This document shows positions 26,136 to 34,581 of a stretch of DNA of 64,000 bases, in pieces. The stretch spans positions 124,001 through 188,000 of the forward strand of contig JBNKCX010000029.1 in the NCBI GenBank assembly GCA_050287965.1, written 5' to 3'. Position numbers and translations under genes: made by a program. Origin of the DNA: CBFDBF01 sp050287965 (GTDB taxonomy: Bacteria > Pseudomonadota > Gammaproteobacteria > Chromatiales > Chromatiaceae). How positions within the stretch are numbered: position 1 is the stretch's first letter; each line of letters begins with the position of its first letter. The notes under the pieces were generated by a model. The model was not told where the DNA came from and did not search any database. It saw only the letters and a list, made by a program, of their open reading frames with translations.

Positions 26136-27062
26136 ATGAAGATATTACTCTTATCAGGCCGGTTACATAAGACGGGTAGCACTGCGATTTCCCTGTGGTG
26201 GATTGCTGGTTTCGCAGTTCTACTTCTGGCTGGTGCCGGTTGGCTCAGTTACAACATGGGGATAGCGCACGCGGAAAACAGACACTACGCGCAGGAAGGT
26301 ATGGCGCCGGAAGAGGGGTTTGCCCTGCTGCTGGATGAACAGCGCCAGGAGTGGCTCGCCACCAAGCAGGAGACCCAGGAGCATCTCGACGCCCTGGCGC
26401 TGAAACTTGGCGAGATGCAGTCGCGGCTTCTGCGGCTGGATGCGCTGGGCGAGCGGTTAACCAAGCTGGGTAAGCTGGATCCGGAGGAGTTCAACTTCCG
26501 AGAGGTGCCCCCACGGGGTGGTGTGGATATTCGTTCTTCTCAATCCATGGAACTGGAAGAGATGGTCAAGGAAATGGATACGCTGGCGCGCACCATCGAA
26601 GACCGGGAGCTTAAACTTAACGTGCTCGAAGACCTCATCATGACACGGGAGCTGGAAAAGGAGACACGACCCTCCGGTTATCCCGTGAAAAAAGGATGGA
26701 TTTCCTCCAACTATGGTTTTCGGAAGGACCCGTTCACGGGTAGGAAGGTATTCCACCGCGGTGTGGATATCTCCAGTAAGCGCGGTTCGGATGTGGTTGC
26801 CGTCGCCTCGGGGATAGTGAGTTTCGCGGGAAAAAGGAGTGGATTCGGCAACACCATCGAGTTGATACATGGGGACGGTTTTATTACGCGATATGCCCAC
26901 AATCAGGATATTCTGGTTAAGGTCGGCGATTCGATTGCCAAAGGGCAGGTGATTGCCAAAGTGGGGTCGAGCGGGCGTTCCACCGGACCGCACCTCCATT
27001 TTGAAGTGTCTCAGTACGGAAGGAGTCTGAATCCGCAAAAGTATCTGCGTTCGGTCAACTAG
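26136..27062 (+). CDS. Membrane-anchored M23 (LytM-type) peptidase
   Basis: The 308-residue protein has one N-terminal transmembrane helix (about 20-42), a periplasmic coiled coil (about 65-110 and 135-165), and a C-terminal M23 domain (about 190-300). The zinc site is intact: histidine and aspartate in FHRGVDISS, and HLHFEV near residue 288, with the catalytic histidine in RYAHNQD. It may therefore be an active peptidoglycan endopeptidase, unlike EnvC or NlpD, which are degenerate activators. The ATG at 26136 is preferred to the TTG one codon earlier. An intrinsic terminator follows at 27089, separating it from secA. Confidence 0.88.
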   Translation: MKILLLSGRLHKTGSTAISLWWIAGFAVLLLAGAGWLSYNMGIAHAENRHYAQEGMAPEEGFALLLDEQRQEWLATKQETQEHLDALALKLGEMQSRLLRLDALGERLTKLGKLDPEEFNFREVPPRGGVDIRSSQSMELEEMVKEMDTLARTIEDRELKLNVLEDLIMTRELEKETRPSGYPVKKGWISSNYGFRKDPFTGRKVFHRGVDISSKRGSDVVAVASGIVSFAGKRSGFGNTIELIHGDGFITRYAHNQDILVKVGDSIAKGQVIAKVGSSGRSTGPHLHFEVSQYGRSLNPQKYLRSVN

Positions 27063-27088
27063 AGGTATTGACCCGCCGGAAAATTACC

Positions 27089-27112
27089 AAAGGGGCCCCA
27101 GGGCCCCTTTTC
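27089..27112 (+). terminator. Intrinsic terminator after the M23 peptidase gene
   Basis: AAAGGGGCCC (27089-27098) and GGGCCCCTTT (27101-27110) form a perfect 10-bp stem, with thymines continuing to 27111. It ends the peptidase transcript 70 bases before secA. Confidence 0.85.
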
Positions 27113-27181
27113 GCATGTTAGCTATGCCGATTTGCGGTATCATCCCCTATCTTTTACCACCAGTTTATGGAATCGGGTTGC

Positions 27182-29998
27182 ATGGTCAGTAAAATTTTTA
27201 GCAAGATCTTCGGAAGCCGGAATGAGCGCCTGCTCAAACGTATGTCGCGCACAGTGGCGAAGATCAATGAACTGGAGCCGGAAATTCAGGCGCTTTCAGA
27301 TGAGGAATTACGCGCGAAAACCGCGGATTTCCGGGAACGGCTGAATGCAGGCGCGGTTCTGGACGACCTGTTGGTAGAGGCGTTTGCGGTCGTACGTGAG
27401 GGTGGAATACGGGCGCTGGAGATGCGCCATTTCGATGTGCAGCTCATCGGCGGTATGGTGCTTAATCAGGGCAAGATCGCGGAGATGCGCACGGGTGAAG
27501 GCAAGACCCTGGTGGCTACCCTTGCGGCCTATTTGAATGCGTTGCCGGGCAAGGGCGTGCATGTGGTTACGGTCAACGACTACCTGGCGCGCCGGGATGC
27601 CGCCTGGATGGGGAAGTTGTACCACTTCCTCGGGCTCACTATCGGTGTCGTTAATTCATCGGGCGGTATGGGTCCGGACCAGTCCTCCTATACCTATGAT
27701 CCAAGCTATGACGGATCCGCGGGTGGCTATCTGCACCTGCGACCCGTTACCCGTCGCGAAGCCTATAACTGCGATATTACCTACGGAACCAACAACGAGT
27801 TCGGCTTCGACTATCTGCGGGATAACATGGCGTTCAGCAGTGATCAGAGATCGCAGCGGGAGAAGTTTTTTGCCATCGTCGACGAGGTGGATTCCATTCT
27901 GATCGATGAGGCCAGGACGCCGCTTATCATCTCCGGTCCCACGGACGACAGCTCCGACCTCTATACCAAGATCGACAAGATTATTCCCCGCCTGATTCGT
28001 CAGAAACCCATCCAGGACGAAGATGGCAAGCCGGATTTCGGCCCCGGCGACTACGGGGTGGATGAGAAGGCGCGACAGGCTTATCTCAGTGAAGAGGGGC
28101 ATCAGCACGTGGAGGAAATGCTGGTGGAGATCGGTCTGCTGAACGAAGGTGAGAGTCTTTACGATACCGCCAATATCAGTCTCATGCATCACGTTAACGC
28201 CGCGCTTCGGGCTCATGCACTGTTTCAAAAGAACGTGGATTACATCGTCAAGGATGGTGAGATCGTCATCGTGGACGAATTTACCGGTCGCACCATGCCG
28301 GGAAGACGCTGGTCGGAGGGATTGCACCAGGCGGTGGAGGCCAAGGAAGGAGTGGCGATCAAACCTGAGAACCAGACTCTCGCTTCCGTCACCTTTCAGA
28401 ACTATTTTCGTCTCTACCAAAAGCTGTCCGGCATGACCGGTACCGCTGACACCGAGGCGTTCGAGTTTCAGCAGATCTATGGTCTGGAGGTAGTGGTCAT
28501 TCCGACCAATGTGCCCATGATCCGCGACGATATGGGAGATCTGGTCTATCTCACGGCGGAAGAGAAATACGGCGCCATTATCGAGGACATCCACGACTGT
28601 GTGCGGCGGGGTCAACCGGTATTGGTGGGGACCGCCTCCATCGAAACCTCGGAACTGATCTCCGGGTTTCTGAATAAGGAGAAGATCAAACACAACGTGT
28701 TGAATGCCAAGCATCATGAGCAGGAGGCCCATATCATCGCCGAGGCGGGTCGGCCGGGTGCGGTAACCATCGCTACCAACATGGCGGGACGTGGAACCGA
28801 TATCGTTCTGGGGGGGAATCCGGAGTCGGAGATCATGGCGCTGGGCGATGCTGCGGATGCATCCGCGGTACAGAATATTAAGACCGCCTGGCAGGAGCGC
28901 CATCAGCAGGTACTGGATGCCGGAGGGTTGCATGTAGTGGGTACCGAACGGCATGAATCGCGGCGTGTCGATAATCAGTTGCGTGGCCGTTCCGGACGTC
29001 AGGGGGATCCCGGTTCCACCCGTTTCTATCTTTCCCTGGAAGATAATCTGATGCGTATCTTCGCATCTGAACGTGTTTCCCTGATCATGCAGAAACTTGG
29101 CATGGAAAAGGGGGAGGCGATTGAGCACCCGTGGGTTACCAAGGCGATCGCCAATGCCCAGAAAAAGGTGGAGGGACGAAATTTCGATATCCGTAAGCAG
29201 TTGCTGGAATATGATGACGTGGCCAACGATCAGCGCAAGGTGGTCTACCAGCAGCGCGATGAACTTATGGAGACCGACGATATTTCCGACATCATTCAGG
29301 CATTACGTCAGGATGTGGTTAACGATCTGATCGATGTCTATGTTCCGCCTCAAAGTCTTGAGGAGCAGTGGGATATTCCGGGTCTGGAAGGGGCGCTGGA
29401 AGAGAATTTCGCCGTGCACTATCCGCTCCAACAATGGCTTGATGAGGATGACGATTTGCACGAGGAAACCCTGCGCGAACGCATCCTGCAGCAGATGATA
29501 CAGGAGTATGAGGCCAAAGAGGCGCTGGCGGGAAGCGAGAGTCTACGGATATACGAAAAGGCCGTCATGCTGTCCATTCTGGACAGTCACTGGAAAGAGC
29601 ATCTCGCGGCCATGGATTATCTGCGCCAGGGTATCCATCTGCGTGGCTATGCCCAGAAGAATCCCAAGCAGGAATACAAGCGGGAAGCGTTCGAGATGTT
29701 CCAGCGCATGCTGGACGAGATAAAACAGGAAGTGGTTTCCGAGGTCACAAAGGTTCAGGTGCGCACGGACGCCATGGAGATACCGGTACATGAACAGCCG
29801 CAGGAAAATATGGAGTTCAGGCACGAGGAGTTTACCGGATTTGGTGATGGCGGAGAGCAGGATGATGATGAAGGATCGCAGCGGGGAGATGTGGAACATA
29901 GACCGTTTGTGCGCTCAGGCCGCAAGGTCGGCCGGAACGAGCCCTGCCCTTGCGGCTCAGGAAAAAAATACAAGCAGTGCTGCGGCAAACTGCAGTAA
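27182..29998 (+). CDS. secA: Preprotein translocase motor SecA
   Basis: The 938-residue ATPase drives proteins through SecYEG. The start at 27182 gives the canonical N-terminus (VSKIFSKIFGSRNERLLKRM); an ATG five codons earlier is less likely. MRTGEGKTL (102-110) is Walker A, VDEVDSILIDEARTPLI is Walker B, NMAGRGTDIVLGG and RGRSGRQGDPG are the nucleotide-domain-2 motifs, and IEHPWVTKAIANAQKKVE continues the scaffold. The C-terminus has the zinc SEC-C motif CPCGSGKKYKQCCG (about 921-934) that contacts SecB and lipids. Relative to E. coli it has about 25 extra residues near 162-188 (tyrosine- and glycine-rich) before the RREAYNCDITYGTNNEFGF block. argJ follows after 34 bases. Confidence 0.98.
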   Translation: MVSKIFSKIFGSRNERLLKRMSRTVAKINELEPEIQALSDEELRAKTADFRERLNAGAVLDDLLVEAFAVVREGGIRALEMRHFDVQLIGGMVLNQGKIAEMRTGEGKTLVATLAAYLNALPGKGVHVVTVNDYLARRDAAWMGKLYHFLGLTIGVVNSSGGMGPDQSSYTYDPSYDGSAGGYLHLRPVTRREAYNCDITYGTNNEFGFDYLRDNMAFSSDQRSQREKFFAIVDEVDSILIDEARTPLIISGPTDDSSDLYTKIDKIIPRLIRQKPIQDEDGKPDFGPGDYGVDEKARQAYLSEEGHQHVEEMLVEIGLLNEGESLYDTANISLMHHVNAALRAHALFQKNVDYIVKDGEIVIVDEFTGRTMPGRRWSEGLHQAVEAKEGVAIKPENQTLASVTFQNYFRLYQKLSGMTGTADTEAFEFQQIYGLEVVVIPTNVPMIRDDMGDLVYLTAEEKYGAIIEDIHDCVRRGQPVLVGTASIETSELISGFLNKEKIKHNVLNAKHHEQEAHIIAEAGRPGAVTIATNMAGRGTDIVLGGNPESEIMALGDAADASAVQNIKTAWQERHQQVLDAGGLHVVGTERHESRRVDNQLRGRSGRQGDPGSTRFYLSLEDNLMRIFASERVSLIMQKLGMEKGEAIEHPWVTKAIANAQKKVEGRNFDIRKQLLEYDDVANDQRKVVYQQRDELMETDDISDIIQALRQDVVNDLIDVYVPPQSLEEQWDIPGLEGALEENFAVHYPLQQWLDEDDDLHEETLRERILQQMIQEYEAKEALAGSESLRIYEKAVMLSILDSHWKEHLAAMDYLRQGIHLRGYAQKNPKQEYKREAFEMFQRMLDEIKQEVVSEVTKVQVRTDAMEIPVHEQPQENMEFRHEEFTGFGDGGEQDDDEGSQRGDVEHRPFVRSGRKVGRNEPCPCGSGKKYKQCCGKLQ

Positions 29999-30032
29999 CG
30001 AGGACCTGGAATCCAGGCTCTAGGTTCTGGTA

Positions 30033-31244
30033 ATGACAGATTCTGACGCGACAATTCCGTCCGTTGAGGGTGTGCGTCTCGGCATCGCCGCCGCCGGCAT
30101 AAGGTATGCGGACCGCAACGACCTGGTGGTGATCGAGCTTGCCGAGGGGGCGACCTGTGCCGGTGTGTTCACCCGCAACGCCTTTTGTGCGGCCCCGGTT
30201 CAGGTGGCGCGGGAGCACCTGAAAAGGGGCGATGTACGGTACTTTCTTATTAATTCCGGTAATGCCAATGCAGGAACAGGGGAGCAGGGAGTGGAAGACG
30301 CCCGTCGCTGTTGCGAAGCCCTGGCACGGGAGGCAGGTTGTTCCCCGGAGCAGGTACTTCCCTTCTCTACCGGGGTGATCGGCGAGTTACTGCCGGTGGA
30401 GAGCATAGCGCAGGCCCTGCCTACCGCCCTGGAGAGCCTGGATGCCGGGGGATGGGATAGGGCCGCCGCCGCCATTATGACCACGGATACGGTGCCGAAG
30501 CGGGTATCACGGACGTTTGAGTATGCGGGAAACCGGGTCTCCGTTACCGGTATGGCCAAAGGCTCCGGCATGATCCGTCCCGACATGGCCACCATGCTCG
30601 CCTATTTGGCCACCGATGCGGCGGTTAGCCGGGCGCTGCTGCAACGGTGTCTGGAGCAGGCCGTGGAACCCTCCTTCAACAGCATAACCGTAGACGGGGA
30701 TACCTCCACCAATGACGCCTGTATGCTGATAGCCAGCGGCAGTAACGCCTGTCCTGCAATTGTTGAGGAGCAGAGCGAGGGATACCGGTTGCTGGCCGCT
30801 ACGGTGGAAGAGGTCTGTCTGGAACTGGCCCGGGCCATCATCAAGGATGGTGAGGGCGCCACCAAACTGGTGGCGGTGGAGGTGGTCAACGCCGGTTCGC
30901 GGGAGGAGGCGCGGGACGTGGCCTTCACCGTCGCGCATTCACCCCTGGTGAAAACAGCCCTTTTCGCCTCTGATCCGAACTGGGGCCGTATCCTGGCTGC
31001 GGTGGGTCGCGCGGGGGTGACGAATCTGGATATATCCGGTGTGGGTATCTGGCTGGACGAGGTCTGTATCGTACGCGGCGGCGGTCGTGACCCCGAGTAT
31101 ACGGAAGAGGCCGGGCAGCGGGTCATGGATCGGGGCGAACTGACCATACGGATCGAACTGAACCGGGGTGAGGCCGGGGCGCGGGTATTGACCTGTGACC
31201 TCTCCTACGACTACGTGCGCATCAACGCCGAGTACCGCACCTGA
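30033..31244 (+). CDS. argJ: Glutamate N-acetyltransferase / N-acetylglutamate synthase
   Basis: The 403-residue Ntn-fold enzyme transfers acetyl from N-acetylornithine to glutamate and so recycles the acetyl group in arginine synthesis; many members also use acetyl-CoA. Self-cleavage occurs between A186 and T187 in the MATMLA motif, with T187 as nucleophile of the beta chain; MAKGSGMIRPDM directly precedes it. FAFTVAHSPLVKTALF-like AFTVAHSPLVKTA, DPNWGRILAAVG and the C-terminal DLSYDYVRINAEYRT are conserved. Together with argD and argF it indicates the cyclic acetyl route. It follows secA by 34 bases and may share its transcript. Confidence 0.97.
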   Translation: MTDSDATIPSVEGVRLGIAAAGIRYADRNDLVVIELAEGATCAGVFTRNAFCAAPVQVAREHLKRGDVRYFLINSGNANAGTGEQGVEDARRCCEALAREAGCSPEQVLPFSTGVIGELLPVESIAQALPTALESLDAGGWDRAAAAIMTTDTVPKRVSRTFEYAGNRVSVTGMAKGSGMIRPDMATMLAYLATDAAVSRALLQRCLEQAVEPSFNSITVDGDTSTNDACMLIASGSNACPAIVEEQSEGYRLLAATVEEVCLELARAIIKDGEGATKLVAVEVVNAGSREEARDVAFTVAHSPLVKTALFASDPNWGRILAAVGRAGVTNLDISGVGIWLDEVCIVRGGGRDPEYTEEAGQRVMDRGELTIRIELNRGEAGARVLTCDLSYDYVRINAEYRT

Positions 31245-31263
31245 CGTTAGTGCCCTGAACCGA

Positions 31264-31316
31264 TATCGAGTAACAAACGCAGAGAACGCAAAGGCGCGGA
31301 GGCGCAGAGTTTTTGA
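31264..31316. repeat. CGCAGAG repeat, left half only
   Basis: ATCGAGTAACAAACGCAGAG begins a run of CGCAGAG/CGCAAAG/CGCGGAG words ending in GCGCAGAGTTTTT, the same order as the left arm of the copy at 6435. No matching right arm follows directly; 124 bases containing a hairpin separate it from the next copy. Confidence 0.7.
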
Positions 31317-31340
31317 TGCGTGCTCTCCGAAATGACAGCC

Positions 31341-31381
31341 CCCCCTATTGTTCTCCCCCTTCTAGCGGGAGTTATAGGGGG
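31341..31381 (+). repeat. Long hairpin of unknown role
   Basis: CCCCCTAT (31341-31348) pairs perfectly with ATAGGGGG (31374-31381); inside it CTCCC (31353-31357) pairs with GGGAG (31367-31371). There is no thymine run after it, so it is a weak terminator candidate. It sits between two copies of the CGCAGAG repeat. Confidence 0.6.
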
Positions 31382-31440
31382 TAGCATGGCAGGTTACGTT
31401 GCGCAGCTGCGTGACGGACTTAAGCGTTCTGGATCGAGAA

Positions 31441-31515
31441 CGAGTAATAAACGCGGAGAACGTAGAGTTGTGGTTAGAAAGAAATTCTTTGCGACTCTGC
31501 GTCCTTTGCGTTTGA
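31441..31515. repeat. Dispersed imperfect inverted repeat, CGCAGAG type
   Basis: The left arm CGAGTAATAAACGCGGAG with following words (31441-31469) and the right arm TTTGCGACTCTGCG with CCTTTGCGTTT (31488-31512) are imperfect reverse complements. Same family as the copies at 6435 and 31264. Confidence 0.7.
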
Positions 31516-31576
31516 TTTCGGTGTCTTGTGGTGGCGCGGGTGGTTAGGTAGCCTCCGTTCGACAGACTTCCGCGGT

Positions 31577-32428
31577 TCACACCTCGCTTATGGCCCCTTT
31601 CCCCACCCCCTCGAATATGCGCACACGGAAGGCGGAAGCGGGAAACTCCCTTTTCAGGCTCTCAGCCGTATATCTCGCCAGGTTCTCCACCGTGGAGTCG
31701 CTTTCGATCAGGTAACAGTGCCGTTGCGGCAGCTCCAGCTCAAATTCCCCTTCCTCGGTGCGGTAACCGAAGCGACAGTGGTTAACTCCTTCTGCTGTCG
31801 ATTGTTCCACCAGATCAGGTTTGGTACCTATATATATATCTTTCCACAGCTCCGCCCACCGGGACTCGAGCTGCGGGTCCCGAACGCCGTCCCGCGAGAT
31901 CTCGATTCGGGAGCGGTGGCCGTGAGCGATGCGTTGGCAGGCGCCTGCGTGCTGCCGCAGGCCGTGGCTGTAGTGAAACACGGGGCTATCGGTGGGTTCA
32001 TGGCGTAATCGAATCTGCAGGCGGGCGATGTTGCCGGGGAGCTCGGGCCTGAGCTCCGCCTCGATAGCGGCTGCGACGGTGTCGGCGTCGACCGTCGTGG
32101 CGGGGATTTCTCCTACCGCACAGGCTGGAGAGATATGACGGATATGGGTTCCGGAGGAGAGCCGGAAGGACACCTCGACGCAGTCGTGTTTATGCTTGAT
32201 GCGGCATCCCGGGTGACGGGTCGGAAGCAGGAGACGATGATCAAAACCTCCATCGACGGCGCGTTTGGTCTTGCTTTTGAGGTCACTGAAATCCAGGATC
32301 ATGCCCTGTACATTCAGGTCCCCTTCGAGTTCCACGTCCACAATCCAGCTTTCACCCACCAGACCGCGCTCTTCATCCAGGCGCGAGGCGTCGATTACGG
32401 TGAGCTGGTCGACAAACAGTGAGGTCAT
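31577..32428 (-). CDS. Tandem 6-pyruvoyltetrahydropterin synthase-like (QueD/PTPS, T-fold) protein
   Basis: The 283-residue protein contains two T-fold modules. The N-terminal half (about 1-100) shows GMILDFSDLKSKTKRAVD and FDHRLLLP, matching the GMVMDF and LDHRYLN blocks of PTPS/QueD, but the preceding segment lacks the zinc histidines. The C-terminal half (about 145-283) has HYSHGLRQHAGAC and IAHGHRSRIEI, resembling the zinc-ligand region (one histidine, then HGH), and ends with DSTVENLA and RIFEG, matching the substrate-anchoring glutamates. Zinc and later motifs are thus shared unequally between halves. The ATG at 32428 was chosen; an extension to 32602 crosses the divergent gene's leader. 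Probably a pterin or deazapurine enzyme; exact reaction unknown. Confidence 0.75.
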   Translation of the reverse strand: MTSLFVDQLTVIDASRLDEERGLVGESWIVDVELEGDLNVQGMILDFSDLKSKTKRAVDGGFDHRLLLPTRHPGCRIKHKHDCVEVSFRLSSGTHIRHISPACAVGEIPATTVDADTVAAAIEAELRPELPGNIARLQIRLRHEPTDSPVFHYSHGLRQHAGACQRIAHGHRSRIEISRDGVRDPQLESRWAELWKDIYIGTKPDLVEQSTAEGVNHCRFGYRTEEGEFELELPQRHCYLIESDSTVENLARYTAESLKREFPASAFRVRIFEGVGKGAISEV

Positions 32429-32544
32429 GGGAGGTATTACGGACCGGTTTCCAGGAGAACGGGGACTGATATAGTAACAGGCCTCATCCGTCGGGGGGAG
32501 ATCCTGATTTTTACCCCCAAATCTCTTTGGTTTAGACTCAGGGT

Positions 32545-33060
32545 ATGCCTGACCAATTGCAGCAGAGCCCTGTCGGAAAAGGTGTTCACCAGACCCCGCC
32601 ACGAGTGGAGGTGGTTATCGAGATCCCGCGCGGAGGCTTTCTCAAGCGGGGATCAACCGGACAACTGGACTTTGTCTCCCCTTGCCCCTGTCCGTTCAAT
32701 TATGGTTCTGTCGAGGAACTCGTCGGATTGGATGGAGATCTGCTGGACGCCGTGGTACTCGGTCCTCGTCTGCGACGGGGTGCGCGGGTGACGGTACAGG
32801 TGTTCGGCGCCGTCGGTCTGACCGACCGGGGAATGTATGACGATAAACTGATCTGCAGCACCCGCCCCCTCACGTCCTGGCAGCGGTTTATGGTGCTGCT
32901 GTTTTTCAGGATTTACGCCAAGTGCAAAGGGCTGTTGAATCTATACCGCCGGCGTCCGGGCAGGAACAGGTGCGACGGATGGGGGGAGGCGGAGGAGGCC
33001 ATCGGCAGGGCCCGCCCACGGGCGGAAACCGCCTGGGATGGGCCGGTAATACCGTTCTGA
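32545..33060 (+). CDS. Divergent inorganic pyrophosphatase-family protein
   Basis: A 171-residue protein related to family I soluble pyrophosphatase. It opens with VEVVIEIPRGGFLKR, matching the strand before the active site; CPFNYGSVEELVGLDGDLLDAVVLG (about 49-73) aligns with the CNYGYI and DGDPVDVLV core, keeping three acidic metal ligands (D-G-D-x-x-D); TDRGMYDDKL (about 92-101) keeps the further two acids. A hydrophobic WQRFMVLLFFRIYAKCKGLLNLY segment (about 110-132) and a basic, low-complexity tail replace the usual C-terminus, so membrane association is possible. It is divergent from the T-fold gene (116 bases between starts). Activity likely but not certain. Confidence 0.72.
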   Translation: MPDQLQQSPVGKGVHQTPPRVEVVIEIPRGGFLKRGSTGQLDFVSPCPCPFNYGSVEELVGLDGDLLDAVVLGPRLRRGARVTVQVFGAVGLTDRGMYDDKLICSTRPLTSWQRFMVLLFFRIYAKCKGLLNLYRRRPGRNRCDGWGEAEEAIGRARPRAETAWDGPVIPF

Positions 33061-33153
33061 ATACGCAGCGGAAGGGGGTTGCGAAGCAGCGAGACCGCTC
33101 GTTCCGGACCGAATGAAGGTGCTCGGGAAGCGTATTGCCGATTGGCTTATAAG

Positions 33154-33229
<76 letters not shown>

Positions 33230-33246
33230 GCCTTAACGACCGGGGG

Positions 33247-33275
33247 AGTATAAATAAACCCTCCGGCGGGGACAA
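33247..33275 (-). promoter_or_regulatory. Promoter of tRNA-Thr
   Basis: On the minus strand TTGTCC (33270-33275), a 17-base spacer and TATACT (33247-33252) lie about 18 bases before the mature 5' end of the tRNA. Spacing and the -10 match are good. The tRNA thus has its own promoter inside the gap after the Fur-family gene. Confidence 0.75.
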
Positions 33276-33290
33276 CCGCGGGCAGGGATG

Positions 33291-33722
33291 TCAGCCGCTG
33301 GAACGCAGGTGAAAAATCACTTCCACGTTTGCGATCTCGGTTCCGGGGGGCAGCTCGGTGGGCAGGGTTACCGCTACCTGATCCGGGCCGACATCGGAGA
33401 GCTCCTCGGTTTCGGGATTGTAGAAATGGAAGTGAGGATGGGTGCTGGAATCGTAGAAGACCCTGCTCGAGTCCACGATGAGTTCGCGTATCAGCCCCTT
33501 GCGCACGAACAGCCCCAGGGTGTTATAGACCGTCGCCTTGGAAACCGGTTTTCCCGTTTCGTTACTCAGGGCCAGCACCTGGTCCGCCGACACATGCTGG
33601 GGCCGCGCAAACAGCGCGGACGCGATCTTGACCCGCGGAGAAGTGGGTGTGATCCCCCGTCGCCGGAGTAGGGCGGAGATCTCATTCTCGTTGTTACCTG
33701 CTGAATTTACGGAACTTTCCAT
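33291..33722 (-). CDS. Fur-family regulator, Irr/PerR-like and cysteine-free
   Basis: The 143-residue protein (from the ATG at 33722) has an N-terminal winged helix with RGITPTSPRVKIASALFARPQHVSADQVL and KATVYNTLGLFVRKGLI as recognition helix, and a C-terminal dimer domain with THPHFHFYNPETEEL, which supplies the metal- or heme-binding histidine cluster. It contains no cysteine, so the structural CxxC zinc sites of Fur, Zur and classic PerR are absent; this and EIANVEVIFHLRSSG resemble the Irr branch. A TTG at 33758 would add 12 residues. Probable role: iron or peroxide-dependent transcription control. Targets are not evident; no Fur box was identified nearby. Confidence 0.82.
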   Translation of the reverse strand: MESSVNSAGNNENEISALLRRRGITPTSPRVKIASALFARPQHVSADQVLALSNETGKPVSKATVYNTLGLFVRKGLIRELIVDSSRVFYDSSTHPHFHFYNPETEELSDVGPDQVAVTLPTELPPGTEIANVEVIFHLRSSG

Positions 33723-33758
33723 GCTTATTAGTATATCGGAAGTGTGCTCCGAGTCCAA

Positions 33759-34079
33759 TATTCCAATCTGTATAAATCCCCGTCATTTGCGCCTTGGTAT
33801 TCGAGGTTTGGGAAGATAGATTCGGGGTCGGCCGCGTGACTGGGTTTTCAGGGCAAAAACGGCCGAAGGAAATTCACTATACTCTACGTTTTAGAGGGGT
33901 ATTGTCAGTGATTACCCCTTTAAGTCCGGTCCGGTCTGATGGTTAACTTCCGACGTGGAAATAAGGAATCTATTTCCTGAGTGAGGGCGACGCAGTCAGC
34001 CTGGCCGTTTGTCGGGGCATACCTGCCGGATATCCGGAATTGTCTTCAATCAAGTTCCATATTGACCTATATAAAGAGC
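33759..34079. other. Regulatory gap between the Irr-like gene and the minor-pilin operon
   Basis: These 321 bases hold a possible -10 (TATACT, 33878-33883) without a good -35, and a 7-bp inverted repeat AGGGGTA (33895-33901) with TACCCCT (33913-33919). No sigma-54 (TGGCAC-TTGC) promoter was found. No coding frame is supported before the fimT ATG. Confidence 0.45.
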
Positions 34080-34568
34080 ATGAAAAAACAGATAAACCAA
34101 GGTTTTACGCTGATCGAGTTGATGATAGCCATAATGGTGTTGGCTATCGTCGTGGGTATCGGGGTGCCGAGTTTTATCACCCAGATCCGCAACAGCGAAC
34201 TGACAACCTACACCAACGAACTGGTTCACTCCCTGACCCTGGCCCGGTCGGAGGCGGTAAAGAGTCTTAAGACTGTTACCGTGGCTTCCAACGGAGGCGA
34301 CTGGTCGGACGGCTGGACCGTGACCCGGGGTGGATTCCTCGTTCGAGAATTCAACAGTCCTCCGGCAACGGGGACCATTGCCGGGGCGAACGGGGTCGAT
34401 CCGATCACCTTTCATCCCATGGGTAACGTGACCGCCGCGGAGTGTTTCGATATCACGGTGACGGATGCGACGAATGTACGCAGTGTCATGGTCTCGGCCT
34501 CGGGCCGTGCCACCACCTGTACAGCGGACTGTGCAACGGTTGCGTCCGATTACTCCGCCTGTCATTGA
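34080..34568 (+). CDS. fimT: Minor pilin of FimT/GspH type
   Basis: The 162-residue type IV prepilin has a class III leader MKKQINQG cut before F9, giving mature FTLIELMIAIMVLAIVV with the required glutamate at +5. The hydrophobic spine is followed by the LARSEAVKSLKTVTV block typical of GspH/FimT. Four cysteines near the C-terminus (ECFD, TTCTADC, SACH) can form disulfides. The ATG at 34080 has AAAGAG upstream; the longer frame from 33981 has no pilin features. It leads a six-gene operon of minor pilins and the PilY1 adhesin. PilD (49679) would process it. Confidence 0.88.
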   Translation: MKKQINQGFTLIELMIAIMVLAIVVGIGVPSFITQIRNSELTTYTNELVHSLTLARSEAVKSLKTVTVASNGGDWSDGWTVTRGGFLVREFNSPPATGTIAGANGVDPITFHPMGNVTAAECFDITVTDATNVRSVMVSASGRATTCTADCATVASDYSACH

Positions 34569-34581
34569 GGAGCCTGGTATT

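Larger units (their letters stand above)
31245..31576. other. Repeat-rich intergenic stretch after argJ
   Basis: The 332 bases between argJ and the convergent T-fold gene contain two copies of the CGCAGAG repeat family (31264-31316, 31441-31515) and a strong hairpin between them (31341-31381). No protein-coding frame is supported. Confidence 0.65.

Noticed and set aside
27656..29128. Long open frame (490 codons) antisense to secA
   Set aside because: SecA is unambiguous; the antisense frame has no ribosome site or motif.
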